A stretch of 64,000 nucleotides of DNA from Alicycliphilus denitrificans K601 (GTDB taxonomy: Bacteria > Pseudomonadota > Gammaproteobacteria > Burkholderiales > Burkholderiaceae_C), in contig NC_015422.1 of the NCBI RefSeq assembly GCF_000204645.1, forward strand, positions 4,913,001 to 4,977,000, given 5' to 3'. The notes beneath the pieces were generated by a model, which was not told where the DNA came from, did not search any database, and worked only from the letters and a program-made list of their open reading frames with translations. A program made the position numbers and the translations under genes. Of the stretch, positions 52,366 through 60,875 are shown piece after piece (positions within the stretch are counted from its first letter, which is position 1; every line of letters begins with the position of its first letter).

Positions 52366-52371
52366 GATAAT
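52366..52371 (+). promoter_or_regulatory. Possible promoter and long leader of the first RRM gene
   Basis: GATAAT, preceded by an 8-bp hairpin (CGCAGCCC...GGGCTGCG, 52336-52356), would give a leader of about 125 bases before the ATG at 52502. Within that leader TTTCTG-CCTTG-CAGAAA (52381-52397) forms a small hairpin. Long structured leaders are usual for cold-shock-type RRM genes. The 471-base space between the UPF0016 start and this gene is otherwise filled by the Mn2+ riboswitch. Confidence 0.35.
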
Positions 52372-52501
52372 GGGCGCGCCTTTCTGCCTTGCAGAAATGC
52401 AGGCTGCGGTGTTTGGTCGGTTTCGCGTCTTTGAAGTCGTCACAGGTTTGTTGATTGCGTCAGGCTCCATCGCATTTCATGTTTCTTCTAGGAGTCCGAT
52501 C

Positions 52502-52852
52502 ATGGGCAACAAACTTTATGTGGGCAACCTGCCCTATTCCTTCCGCGACCAAGATCTGGAGCAGACCTTCAGCCAATACGGCTCCGTGCAGAGCGCCAAG
52601 GTCATGATGGAGCGCGACACCGGCCGCTCCAAGGGCTTTGGCTTCGTCGAAATGGGCAGCGATGCCGAGGCCCAGGCCGCCATCCAGGGCGCCCACGGCC
52701 AGAACTACGGCGGCCGCGACCTGGTGGTCAACGAAGCCCGCCCCATGGAACCCCGCCCGCCGCGCAGCGGCGGTGGCTTTGGTGGTGGTGGCGGCTACGG
52801 TGGTGGCCGCAGCGGCGGCGGTGGCTACGGCGGTGGCCGTTCCAACTACTGA
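52502..52852 (+). CDS. Glycine-rich RRM RNA-binding protein, copy 1
   Basis: A 116-residue protein with one RRM: RNP2 KLYVGNLPYS and RNP1 SKGFGFVEM, with the usual spacing. An RP-rich linker (ARPMEPRPPRSGG) leads to a Gly/Tyr/Arg tail (GGGGGYGGGRSGGGGYGGGRS). It resembles cyanobacterial and beta/gammaproteobacterial cold-inducible RNA-binding proteins, which bind single-stranded RNA. An aggag lies 9 bases before the ATG. A paralogue follows at 53088. A strong terminator comes straight after. Confidence 0.93.
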   Translation: MGNKLYVGNLPYSFRDQDLEQTFSQYGSVQSAKVMMERDTGRSKGFGFVEMGSDAEAQAAIQGAHGQNYGGRDLVVNEARPMEPRPPRSGGGFGGGGGYGGGRSGGGGYGGGRSNY

Positions 52853-52863
52853 TTTCGATCATG

Positions 52864-52888
52864 AAGGGGCCACAAGGCCCCTTTTTTT
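52864..52888 (+). terminator. Terminator after the first RRM gene
   Basis: AAGGGGCC paired with GGCCCCTT around ACAA, followed by a T-run. It lies 11 bases after the stop codon, so the second RRM gene must have its own promoter. Confidence 0.9.
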
Positions 52889-52922
52889 GCGACCGCCAAG
52901 CCACAAGATCACGGAAAACCCC

Positions 52923-52953
52923 TTGCATTTTCGCCAAGGTTCTAACGCATAAT
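52923..52953 (+). promoter_or_regulatory. Possible promoter of the second RRM gene
   Basis: TTGCAT (52923-52928) and CATAAT (52948-52953), spacer 19, follow the terminator of the first RRM gene. A leader of about 130 bases would result. The two leaders share little except the ribosome site (aggagtcc). Confidence 0.35.
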
Positions 52954-53087
52954 GTTCCGGCGATGGGGGTTGCCCCGTCGGTGTTGCGGTGATCCATCAG
53001 TTTTCGCGCATAGGGCGTCTTAGTGATTAACTGGCTGCGGGTTCGGGACTCCGTCGCTCAATTCAATTGTTTTTCAGGAGTCCCTTG

Positions 53088-53522
53088 ATGGGCAACAAGC
53101 TGTACGTCGGCAATCTGCCGTACTCGGTGCGCGACCAAGATCTGGAACAAGCGTTCGGCCAGTTCGGCGTGGTGACCAGCGCCAAGGTCATGATGGAGCG
53201 CGACACCGGTCGCTCCAAAGGCTTCGGCTTCGTCGAAATGGGCAGCGATGCCGACGCCCAGGCCGCCATCAACGGCATGAACGGCCAGTCCCTGGGCGGC
53301 CGCAGCATCGTCGTGAACGAGGCGCGCCCCATGGAACCCCGTCCTCCGCGCAGCGGCGGTGGCGGTTTTGGCGGCGGTGGCGGCTATGGCGGCGGCCGCA
53401 ACACCGGTGGCGGCGGCGGCCGCGGCGAAGGCGGTTTCCGCAGCCCCTATGGCTCAGGCCCGCGCGGCGGCGGTGGCGGGGGCCGTGGCGGCTACGGCGG
53501 CGACCGCAACGGCGGCTACTGA
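53088..53522 (+). CDS. Glycine-rich RRM RNA-binding protein, copy 2
   Basis: A 144-residue paralogue of the gene at 52502. The RRM is nearly identical (KLYVGNLPYS, SKGFGFVEMGSDA, NEARPMEPRPPRSGGG). The Gly-rich tail is longer and includes Arg-Gly-Gly stretches (GGGGRGEGGFRS, GPRGGGGGG). This is a tandem duplication with tail divergence. caggag lies 8 bases before the ATG at 53088. The pair may serve different temperatures or targets. Confidence 0.93.
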   Translation: MGNKLYVGNLPYSVRDQDLEQAFGQFGVVTSAKVMMERDTGRSKGFGFVEMGSDADAQAAINGMNGQSLGGRSIVVNEARPMEPRPPRSGGGGFGGGGGYGGGRNTGGGGGRGEGGFRSPYGSGPRGGGGGGRGGYGGDRNGGY

Positions 53523-53560
53523 TACGCAAGGGGTGCGCGGCACCCTACAGCCCACGCGCA

Positions 53561-53587
53561 AAGGCTCCTTCGGGAGCCTTTTGTTTT
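53561..53587 (+). terminator. Terminator after the second RRM gene
   Basis: AAGGCTCC paired with GGAGCCTT around a stable TTCG tetraloop, followed by TTGTTTT. It separates the RRM gene from the convergent SDR gene. Confidence 0.9.
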
Positions 53588-53608
53588 GCCTGCAATTTGC
53601 TGCAGGGA

Positions 53609-54403
53609 TCAGGACGCGCGGCCCTGCCCCTGCCGGTGTTTGCGCGGGCGCCCCTGCAGCAGGCGGTCGAACCACGCATTGGGCAGCAGCCGCAGCAGCT
53701 TGGCCACCACGCCCATCGGCCAGGGGATCACGCGGTAGCTCGCGCCGGACTCGATCACCCGGAAGGCCTTGTCGGCGAAGGCCTCGGGGCGCATCAGAAA
53801 GGGCATGGCGTAGCGGTTTTCCCGCGTCAGCGGCGTATCCACGTAGCCTGGGCAGATCGTGACCACCCGCACGCCGCTGGAGCGCAGTTCGCCGCGCAGG
53901 CTCTCGCAATAGCTGATGACCGCCGCCTTGCTCGCGCAGTAGGCGCCATGCCCGGGCAGGCCGCGTATGCCCGCCACGCTGGCCACGCCCACCAGCCGTC
54001 CGCTGCCGCGCCGCGCCATGGCGGCGACGAAGGGGTGGAAGGTGGCCGCCATGCCCAGATTGTTCGTGGCGAAGACGCGGGCCATGGTGTCGATGTCGGC
54101 GCGCTGGGCGGTGTCCACGCCCACACTGATGCCTGCATTGGCGATAACCACGTCCGGCAGCCCCTGGCGCTCCATGCATGCCTGGCCTGCGGCGATGATG
54201 CTGTCGGGTTGGGAAACATCCGCGCCATATATTTCATAGCTGCCGGCGCCCATTCCACGGGCCTCAGTCCATGATTTCATCTCTGAATCGCGGCGCGCCG
54301 CCAGCGCCAGCCGCCAACCCGCGCGGTGGTAGCGCTCGGCCAGCGCCTGGCCTATGCCGCTGGAGGCACCGGTGATGAAGACCAGGGGGCGGGGGTCGTG
54401 CAT
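53609..54403 (-). CDS. Short-chain dehydrogenase/reductase (SDR)
   Basis: A 264-residue classical SDR. The cofactor motif is VFITGASSGIGQALAERYHRAG, followed by VIANAGISVG, the active-site Ser in GVASVAGIRG and the YxxxK in GHGAYCASKAAVISY. NADP preference is likely from the ARR after the second strand. A degenerate repeat copy lies in frame near residues 42-58, encoding part of the EMKSWTEARGMGAGSYEIYG stretch, which is unusual for the family. It follows lptC on the same strand with a 10-base gap. A link to LPS synthesis is possible but unproven. Confidence 0.9.
   Translation of the reverse strand: MHDPRPLVFITGASSGIGQALAERYHRAGWRLALAARRDSEMKSWTEARGMGAGSYEIYGADVSQPDSIIAAGQACMERQGLPDVVIANAGISVGVDTAQRADIDTMARVFATNNLGMAATFHPFVAAMARRGSGRLVGVASVAGIRGLPGHGAYCASKAAVISYCESLRGELRSSGVRVVTICPGYVDTPLTRENRYAMPFLMRPEAFADKAFRVIESGASYRVIPWPMGVVAKLLRLLPNAWFDRLLQGRPRKHRQGQGRAS
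54229..54276 (+). repeat. Degenerate dispersed repeat, copy 11, inside the SDR gene
   Basis: TTTCATAGCTGCCGGCGCCC, then GGGCCTCAGTCC. The left flank (ATAGCTGCC) is clear; the right arm is eroded. It lies in the coding sequence in frame. Identification is tentative. Confidence 0.4.
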
Positions 54404-54413
54404 GGCCCGTGCC

Positions 54414-55055
54414 CTACCGCACCGGCTTGGCGGCGGGGCGGGCCGGCGTCGCCGGCAGCAGCGTGCCGCGCACGCGCCCGCGCAGGTTCAGGATCTGGTC
54501 CAGGTTGTCGTAGTCGAGGCCGTCGGCGGTGAATATGTCCACGCCACGCTTGAGCGTGACGGGCTGGTTGGTGCGCACGCGCTCCTCGTTCGTCCAGGCG
54601 TGCAGGAACTCGCTGCGCAATTCCAGCCGCGGCAGCGGCGCCTGCCCGGCACGCTCCAGGGGCTCGCGCACGACGATGGCGTTGCCGAAGAGCTGCACCT
54701 CGCTGCCGTCGGCATTGCTGAGCGCGCGGTTGGCGCTGGCCGTGGTGACGCGCCCGTCGACGCTCACGGAACGCAGGCGCGCCTGGTCGATCTCCAGCGT
54801 GTCGGTGTCGGCGTAGTGGCGCGCCAGCGTGCCCCGTATCTCGCTTTGCAGCCTGCCCGTGGCGTCGAAGTTCCTCACCGCGAAGTCGCGCATGAAGTAG
54901 TCGGGCTCGTGGCGCACGGGGCGCTCCTGCGCGGGCTGCGGCGGCTGGGGAGCATTGCGCACCAGCCACCAGGTGCCCAGCGCCAGCAGCCCCATGAGCA
55001 GCACGGGCAGGTAGATGGACAGGCGCTCCCACGCCCGGCGCAGGCGCACCATCAT
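54414..55055 (-). CDS. lptC: LPS export protein LptC
   Basis: A 213-residue bitopic protein with one N-terminal helix (LSIYLPVLLMGLLALGTWWLV) and a periplasmic beta-jellyroll: DYFMRDFAVRNFDATGRLQSEIRGTLARHYADTDTLEIDQARLR and DGLDYDNLDQILNLRGRVRGTLLP. It receives LPS from LptB2FG and hands it to LptA. Its ATG overlaps the kdsC stop (ATGA). The usual lptA-lptB genes do not follow; an SDR gene does. Confidence 0.93.
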   Translation of the reverse strand: MMVRLRRAWERLSIYLPVLLMGLLALGTWWLVRNAPQPPQPAQERPVRHEPDYFMRDFAVRNFDATGRLQSEIRGTLARHYADTDTLEIDQARLRSVSVDGRVTTASANRALSNADGSEVQLFGNAIVVREPLERAGQAPLPRLELRSEFLHAWTNEERVRTNQPVTLKRGVDIFTADGLDYDNLDQILNLRGRVRGTLLPATPARPAAKPVR

Positions 55056-55624
55056 GCGGCGTGGGCGGCCAGCAGGCTGGCATAGCGGCCGCTGGCGATG
55101 AGCAACAGGTCGCAGAATTCGCGGGCCGCGCCCGCACCGGCCGCCGCAGCGGTGACGTGGTGGGCGACGGCCCGCACCTCGGCGTGGGCCTGCGCAGGCG
55201 CGCAGGCGAAGGCCACGCGCCGCAGCACGGCCAGGTCCGGCCAGTCGTCGCCCATGGCGGCGGCCCGCGGCCAGGCCAGGCCCAGCTCGGCCAGGATGGC
55301 CTCGGCCGCGGGGCGCTTGTCCTCGGTGCCGAAGCGCGCGTGCACCACGCCCAGGGCCTTCAGGCGCAGGCGCAGCGCGGGCGAGTCGCGCCCCGTGATG
55401 ACGGCGGGCGTGATGCCCGCCTGCTGCAGCAGCTTGATGCCGTGGCCGTCCAAGGTGTTGAAGCGCTTGAGCGTCTCGCCGTTCTCCGAGAAATACAGCC
55501 CACCGTCGGTCAGCACGCCGTCCACGTCGAAGAAGGCCACGCGCACGTCCTGCGCGCGCAGCAGCAGCGCGGGGTCGAACTGCAATGCGGGCAGCAGCGG
55601 GGGCGATTCGGTGCGCGCGTCCAT
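55052..55624 (-). CDS. kdsC: 3-deoxy-D-manno-octulosonate 8-phosphate phosphatase (KdsC)
   Basis: A 190-residue HAD phosphatase of the small C0 type: VRVAFFDVDGVLTDGGLYFSENGETLKRFNTLDGHGIKLLQQAGI, TGRDSPALRLRLKALGV and AMGDDWPDLAVLRRVAFACAPAQAHAEV. The aspartates of FFDVDG are the nucleophile and acid/base. It removes phosphate from KDO-8-P in the inner-core LPS pathway. It is coupled to kdsD upstream (one-base overlap) and lptC downstream. Confidence 0.95.
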   Translation of the reverse strand: MDARTESPPLLPALQFDPALLLRAQDVRVAFFDVDGVLTDGGLYFSENGETLKRFNTLDGHGIKLLQQAGITPAVITGRDSPALRLRLKALGVVHARFGTEDKRPAAEAILAELGLAWPRAAAMGDDWPDLAVLRRVAFACAPAQAHAEVRAVAHHVTAAAAGAGAAREFCDLLLIASGRYASLLAAHAA

Positions 55625-56625
55625 CAGATCACCTTGGCGCGCATCAGGTCGCCGATATGCACCACGCCCACCAGCACGCCCTGGGCGTCCGTGACCAGCA
55701 CGCTGGTGATGGAGTGACGCTCCATGGCCTGGGCGGCATCGGCCGCCAGGGCGTCGGCCGCGATCGTGCGTGGGCTCGCGTGCATGACGTCCTGGGCGCG
55801 CATGCCACGCAGGTCCGCGCCGGCCTCTATGCGCCGGCGCAGGTCGCCGTCGGTGAAGATGCCGACCGGGCAGCCCGCCTCGTCCACCACGGCCGACGCG
55901 CCCACGCCCTTGGCGCTCATCTCGCGCATCAGTGTGCTGAAGTCGGCCTGCGGCGGCACGCGCGGCACCTGCCCGCCCGTGCGCATGACGTCGCGCACGT
56001 GGGTCAGCAGCCGGCGGCCCAGGGCGCCGCCAGGGTGCGAGCGCGCGAAGTCCTCGGGGCGAAAGCCCCGCGCATCCAGCAGGGCCACGGCCAGTGCGTC
56101 GCCCATGGCCAGCTGCACGGTGGTGCTGGTGGTGGGCGCTAGGTTGAGTGGGCAGGCCTCGCGCTCCACGCTGCAGTCGAGCACCAGGTCGGCATGCCGC
56201 GCCAGCGTGGACTGCAGCCCGCCCGTCATGGCGATGAGCGGCACGCCCTGGCGCTTGAGCATGGGCAGCAGCACGGTGATCTCGCTGCTCTCGCCGCTGT
56301 TGGAGATGGCCAGCACCAGGTCGCCGCCGGCGACCATGCCCAGGTCGCCGTGGCTGGCCTCGGCCGGGTGCACGAAGAAGGACGGCGTGCCGGTGGAGGC
56401 CAGCGTGGCGGCGATCTTGCGCCCCACGTGGCCGCTCTTGCCCATGCCCATGACGATCACGCGCCCCGAGGTGGCCAGCACGCGCTGCACGGCCTGCACG
56501 AAGACGGCGCCCAGCCGCCCCCCCGTGCCCTGCAGGGCGGCCGCCTCGATGTCGAAGGTCTCCCTGCCCAGGCGCAGGGCCTGCTCGGCGTTGAAGGACG
56601 GAAAGGCGGCAGTGGCGGTGGGCAT
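55624..56625 (-). CDS. kdsD: D-arabinose-5-phosphate isomerase (KdsD)
   Basis: A 333-residue protein with an SIS domain (VIVMGMGKSGHVGRKIAATLASTGTPSFFVHPAEASHGDLGMV, ISNSGESSEITVLLPMLKRQGVPLIAMTG) and two CBS domains (MRTGGQVPRVPP..., LRGMRAQDVMHASPRTIAADALAADAAQAMERHSITSVLVTD). It makes arabinose-5-phosphate from ribulose-5-phosphate, the first step of KDO synthesis. It heads the kdsD-kdsC-lptC operon and is divergent from the KefB/C-type antiporter gene, 48 bases away. Confidence 0.95.
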   Translation of the reverse strand: MPTATAAFPSFNAEQALRLGRETFDIEAAALQGTGGRLGAVFVQAVQRVLATSGRVIVMGMGKSGHVGRKIAATLASTGTPSFFVHPAEASHGDLGMVAGGDLVLAISNSGESSEITVLLPMLKRQGVPLIAMTGGLQSTLARHADLVLDCSVEREACPLNLAPTTSTTVQLAMGDALAVALLDARGFRPEDFARSHPGGALGRRLLTHVRDVMRTGGQVPRVPPQADFSTLMREMSAKGVGASAVVDEAGCPVGIFTDGDLRRRIEAGADLRGMRAQDVMHASPRTIAADALAADAAQAMERHSITSVLVTDAQGVLVGVVHIGDLMRAKVI

Positions 56626-56673
56626 GGACGGATTCTATCGGCCGGCCCTGTGCCGGCTCGGCTAGGATCGGGC

Positions 56674-58659
56674 ATGTCCTCGCTCGCCCTCACGCTGCTG
56701 TATCTGCTGGCCGCAGTGCTGGGCGTGGTGGCATGCCGCAGCCTGCGGCTGCCGCCCATGATGGGCTATCTGGCCGCAGGCATCCTCATCGGCCCGCATG
56801 CGCTGGCGCTCACGCAGAACTCCGAGGGCGTGCGCCACCTGGGGGAGTTCGGCGTGGTGTTCCTCATGTTCACCATAGGGCTGGAATTCAGCCTGCCCAA
56901 GCTGCGCGCCATGCGCCGCCACGTGTTCGGGCTGGGGCTGCTGCAGGTGCTCGCATCCATGCTGGCGTTCATGGCCTGCCTGCTGCTGCTCGCGCGGCTG
57001 GCCGGCGGCGTGTGGGACATGGGCTGGCAGACGGCGCTGGCGCTCTCCGGCACCCTCGCCATGAGCAGCACGGCCATCGTGGTCAAGCTCGTGTCCGAGC
57101 GCGGCGAGCTCGAGAGCGAGCACGGCCGGCGCGTGCTGGGCATCCTGCTTTTCCAGGATCTGGCCGTGGTCCCCATGCTGGTGCTGGTGCCCGCCCTGGG
57201 CTCCTCTCCCGAACGCCTGCTGCTGGCCCTGGGCCTGGCGCTGCTCAAGGCCTCGATGCTCGTGGGCGTGCTGCTCGTGGGCGGCCAGCGCGTGATGCGC
57301 TGGTGGCTCACGCTGGTGGCACGCAGAAAGAGCGACGAGCTGTTCATGCTCAACCTGCTGCTGGTCACGCTGGGCCTGGCCTGGCTCACCGAGCTGGCCG
57401 GGCTGTCGCTGGCGCTGGGCGCCTTCATCGCGGGCGTGCTGGTGTCGGAGACGGAGTACCGCCACCAGGTGGGCACCGACATCCGCCCCTTCCACGACGT
57501 GCTGCTGGGCCTGTTTTTCATCACCGTGGGCATGATGCTCGACTGGCACATCCTGCTGGAGCGCTGGGCCCTGGTGCTGGCGCTGCTGGCCGCGCCGCTG
57601 CTCATCAAGACCGCCATCATCGTGGCGCTGGCGCGGGGCCTGGGGGCCACCACGGGCGTGGCGCTGCGCACGGCGCTGTACGTGGCGCAGGCGGGCGAGT
57701 TCGGCTTCGTGCTGCTGTCGCTGATGCAGGAGCACGCCCTGATGCAGCCCGCGCTCATGAACCCGGTGCTCGCGGCCATGGTGCTGTCGATGCTGGCCAC
57801 GCCCTTCCTGATCCAGTACAGCAACCGCATCGTCATGAAGCTCGTGGCCAGCGACTGGCTGCAGCAGTCACTGAACGTGACCACCATCGCGCGGCAGGCC
57901 ATCAATGCCAGCGGCCACGTGCTGATCTGCGGCTACGGGCGCTGCGGCCAGAACCTCGCGCGCATGCTGGAAAGCGAGGGCATCCCCTACATGGCGCTGG
58001 ACCTCGACCCCGACCGCGTGCGCCAGGCCGCCGCGGCGGGCAACTCGGTGGTCTTCGGCGACGCCACGCGGCTGCAGGCGCTCAAGGCCGCGGGCCTGGC
58101 GCGCGCCGCCGCCGTGGCCGTGACCTACCTGGACACGCCCGCCGCCCTCAAGGTGCTGGCCCACGCGCGCACGCATGCGCCCCATGTGCCCGTGGTGGTG
58201 CGCACGCAGGACGATTCGCAGCTGGACAGGCTGCAGGCCGCCGGAGCCACCGAGGTCGTGCCCGAGGCCATCGAAGGCTCGCTGATGCTGGCCAGCCACG
58301 CCCTGGCCCTGGTGGGCGTGCCCATGCGGCGCGTGCTGCGCCTGGTGCAGGACCAGCGCGAGGCCCGCTACGGCCTGCTGCGCGGCTACTTCCACGGTGC
58401 CGACGACGACACGCCCACCGAAAGGGACCAGGAGCGCCTGTACTCCATCACCCTGCCCCCGGGCGCCGCGGCCGTGGGCGCGCAGCTGGCGCACCTTCCC
58501 CTGCACGCCATCGGCGCACACCTGGTCAACGTGCGCCGGACCAGCGGCCGCATGTCCACGCCCGACGACGCCATGCCGCTGGCCGAGGGAGACACCCTGG
58601 TCCTCTCCGGCCACCCCACGGCCCTGAGCCTGGCAGAAGAGAAACTGCTGCGCGGCTGA
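56674..58659 (+). CDS. KefB/KefC-type monovalent cation:proton antiporter (CPA2)
   Basis: A 661-residue antiporter. Twelve or thirteen helices (residues 1-400) include [57 protein letters not shown] and [16 protein letters not shown] cytoplasmic TrkA-N domain follows ([37 protein letters not shown]), then a TrkA-C domain near the end ([13 protein letters not shown]). Kef-type proteins export K+ under electrophile stress, gated by glutathione adducts. No ancillary KefF/KefG gene is adjacent. An aggat site precedes the ATG. Confidence 0.93.
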   Translation: MSSLALTLLYLLAAVLGVVACRSLRLPPMMGYLAAGILIGPHALALTQNSEGVRHLGEFGVVFLMFTIGLEFSLPKLRAMRRHVFGLGLLQVLASMLAFMACLLLLARLAGGVWDMGWQTALALSGTLAMSSTAIVVKLVSERGELESEHGRRVLGILLFQDLAVVPMLVLVPALGSSPERLLLALGLALLKASMLVGVLLVGGQRVMRWWLTLVARRKSDELFMLNLLLVTLGLAWLTELAGLSLALGAFIAGVLVSETEYRHQVGTDIRPFHDVLLGLFFITVGMMLDWHILLERWALVLALLAAPLLIKTAIIVALARGLGATTGVALRTALYVAQAGEFGFVLLSLMQEHALMQPALMNPVLAAMVLSMLATPFLIQYSNRIVMKLVASDWLQQSLNVTTIARQAINASGHVLICGYGRCGQNLARMLESEGIPYMALDLDPDRVRQAAAAGNSVVFGDATRLQALKAAGLARAAAVAVTYLDTPAALKVLAHARTHAPHVPVVVRTQDDSQLDRLQAAGATEVVPEAIEGSLMLASHALALVGVPMRRVLRLVQDQREARYGLLRGYFHGADDDTPTERDQERLYSITLPPGAAAVGAQLAHLPLHAIGAHLVNVRRTSGRMSTPDDAMPLAEGDTLVLSGHPTALSLAEEKLLRG

Positions 58660-58696
58660 TTACACTGTCCGCCGGCCCCTCTCGCCCCCACCGCCC

Positions 58697-59251
58697 ATGC
58701 ACAGCCTCAGCGTCACCGACTACCTGCGCCAGCACATCCGCACCGTGCCCGACTGGCCGGCCCCCGGCGTGCAGTTCCGCGACATCACCCCCCTGCTGCA
58801 GGACCCCAAGGTCTTCCGCGTCATGATCGACGCGTTCGTGCACCGCTACATGGACCGCGCCATGCGCCCCGACGTGGTGGCAGGGCTGGACGCGCGCGGC
58901 TTCATCCTCGGGGCCGTGGTGGCCTACGAACTCAACGTCGGCTTCGTGCCGATCCGCAAGAAGGGCAAGCTGCCCTTCACCACGGTCGAGGAAACCTACG
59001 AGCTGGAGTACGGCAGCGCCACCGTGGAGCTGCATGCCGACGCCGTGAAGCCCGGCGACCGCGTGCTGCTGATCGACGACCTGATCGCCACCGGCGGCAC
59101 GATGATGGCGGGCAAGAAGCTGCTGGAAAAACTGGGCACCACCGTGATGGAAGGCGCCGCCATCGTCGACCTGCCCGAACTCGGCGGCTCGGCGCGCCTG
59201 CGCGCGAGCGGGTTGCCGCTCTACACCCTGGTGGATTTCAGCGGCCGCTGA
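58697..59251 (+). CDS. apt: Adenine phosphoribosyltransferase
   Basis: A 184-residue Apt: [62 protein letters not shown], the PRPP-binding loop [23 protein letters not shown] and [13 protein letters not shown]. It salvages adenine to AMP with PRPP. The gene stands alone, 37 bases after the antiporter gene. Confidence 0.97.
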   Translation: MHSLSVTDYLRQHIRTVPDWPAPGVQFRDITPLLQDPKVFRVMIDAFVHRYMDRAMRPDVVAGLDARGFILGAVVAYELNVGFVPIRKKGKLPFTTVEETYELEYGSATVELHADAVKPGDRVLLIDDLIATGGTMMAGKKLLEKLGTTVMEGAAIVDLPELGGSARLRASGLPLYTLVDFSGR

Positions 59252-59297
59252 CGCGTACGGGTTTGCAATCAGTCAGAGAACAAGGCGCGAAGCCGTA

Positions 59298-60185
59298 TCA
59301 ACGCAGGTCGCCGTACTGCGTGGAGCTCAGGTCGGACGAGGGCGCGTCCTGGGTGGGCATCACGGTGTCCTCGAACCCCGTGGAGCCGGTGCTCTTGGGC
59401 AGCAGGGGGCCGCTGCGCGTAGCCGTGCCCGGTTCCGCCGCGGGCGCCGGCGCGCGCGCCGCGGCGGCATGCACCAGCGCCTGCTTGAAGGCCGCAACCT
59501 CGTCCGCCTCGATGGGCTCGAACCCCGTGGCGGCGCGCGGCGGCGCGACGGGCGCGATCGGCGGCACCAGGGGGGCCGGGCGCGAGGCCGGCGGCACGCC
59601 ATGCTGGCGCGCAGCAGCCGGCCGGGGAGGCGAGAGGGTGGGCGAGGCCTGCGCCGCGGGCGCGGTGAACTCCGGCACCCTGCTGGCCTGGGGCCGCGCC
59701 GCGGAAGCGGCCGGGCCCATGGACACGCCCACCATGATCTGGTCGTTGATGCGCCAATAGACGGCCGGCACGACGATGCCGAAGCGCGACTTGGCGGACT
59801 GGGTGATCAGCGCCTCGATCTCGCCCAGGCGCACCATGTCGCTGCTGTATTCCTGCGCCAGATCCATCATCACCAGGAACTGGGCACCGCGCTGGTCCAG
59901 TGAAAGCACCTTGAACTTGTAGCCCGCCGACAACACTCCGGCGCGCACCATCGCGTCGCGCACCGTCGTGTACAGCAGCTCGCGCCGCTCCGCGCGCTCG
60001 TTCTTGCGCGCCGCGGCCGGATCCTGGGATGCGGAGGGCTCCAGCAAGGGCTTGCCATTGCCATTGCGGCCCGGCGCTGCGGACCCCGCGCCGTTCGCGG
60101 CCAGCGGTGCAGGCATCGTATGCGCCTGGCGCTGGCGCGGTGCCTGGGGCTTGGATTTGCGGGTGAACCAGCTGAACAAGGACAT
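59298..60185 (-). CDS. Uncharacterised protein with a Pro/Ala-rich C-terminal half
   Basis: I do not recognise this 295-residue protein. The N-terminus MSLFSWFTRKSKPQAPRQRQ is short and basic. A compact conserved-looking domain (~60-150) reads NERAERRELLYTTVRDAMVRAGVLSAGYKFKVLSLDQRGAQFLVMMDLAQEYSSD and SAKSRFGIVVPAVYWRIND. The rest is low-complexity Pro/Ala. No membrane helix or known catalytic motif is seen. ATG 60185 is supported by gaagg upstream; an overlong frame runs to 60443. It follows the cyclic-nucleotide-binding-like gene on the same strand. Confidence 0.65.
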   Translation of the reverse strand: MSLFSWFTRKSKPQAPRQRQAHTMPAPLAANGAGSAAPGRNGNGKPLLEPSASQDPAAARKNERAERRELLYTTVRDAMVRAGVLSAGYKFKVLSLDQRGAQFLVMMDLAQEYSSDMVRLGEIEALITQSAKSRFGIVVPAVYWRINDQIMVGVSMGPAASAARPQASRVPEFTAPAAQASPTLSPPRPAAARQHGVPPASRPAPLVPPIAPVAPPRAATGFEPIEADEVAAFKQALVHAAAARAPAPAAEPGTATRSGPLLPKSTGSTGFEDTVMPTQDAPSSDLSSTQYGDLR

Positions 60186-60307
60186 GCCATGCCTTCGCAA
60201 AGAAGCGCTAAAAATGTCAGCAAGTGTACAGCGCGGTTCATGGTTTGGCATGCCGCCAACCGGCCAGGACGCCGCCACGGGGGCGCCTGGCCCTCCCGCC
60301 ACCCGGC

Positions 60308-60793
60308 TCAGGTTGCGGCCACGCGACGGCGGCGGTTGGCCAGGCGCTTGGCGAGCACCGCGCCGACGGCCATGGCCAGTTGCAGCGCCACGACCGGCTG
60401 CCGGTTGGCGAGTTCGGAAAAACGCAGCGCCGTCAGGCTCCACAGCTTGCTCGGGGCGCTGGCCTGCACCGTCGCGCTGCGCGGGCGGTGCGAGAAAAAC
60501 GCCCCCTCGCCCACCACCGAGCCGGCGCCCACGATGGCCAAGCGCAGCCGCTGGTTCTCATTCTCCGAATGCACGCTCAGGCTGCCGCTCTCCACCAGGT
60601 ACAGGGTGCGGTCGTTCGTGCCCTGCGCAAACAGCACCTGGCCGGCCGGCAGATTCACGGGCTGCAGGTAGGACGACAGCAGGCCCCATTGCTCGCGGCT
60701 GAGCACATTGTTCATGCCGTCGTCCGCGGTGGTCTGGCTGATGGCCTCGATCAGGCCCGTCAGATCGACCCTGGGGAAGGGAGTGGTGTTCAT
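60308..60793 (-). CDS. Cyclic-nucleotide-binding-domain protein without a DNA-binding domain
   Basis: A 161-residue protein consisting of one cNMP-binding fold: EQWGLLSSYLQPVNLPAGQVLFAQGTNDRTLYLVESGSLSVHSE and LAIVGAGSVVGEGAFFSHRPRSATVQASAPSKLWSLTALRFSELA. The phosphate-cassette region reads VVGEGAFFSHRPRSATV, whose GE and R match binding proteins. There is no C-terminal Crp helix-turn-helix; it ends in a basic AKRLANRRRRVAAT. It may act as a stand-alone sensor. ATG 60793 is preferred to 60823. Confidence 0.82.
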   Translation of the reverse strand: MNTTPFPRVDLTGLIEAISQTTADDGMNNVLSREQWGLLSSYLQPVNLPAGQVLFAQGTNDRTLYLVESGSLSVHSENENQRLRLAIVGAGSVVGEGAFFSHRPRSATVQASAPSKLWSLTALRFSELANRQPVVALQLAMAVGAVLAKRLANRRRRVAAT

Positions 60794-60875
60794 CGGGCGC
60801 GAACGGTAGCGTGCGCACCGCATCCATACAAGCGGCCATTACCATTGTTTACACATGCATTGCCTTGTCGCTACC

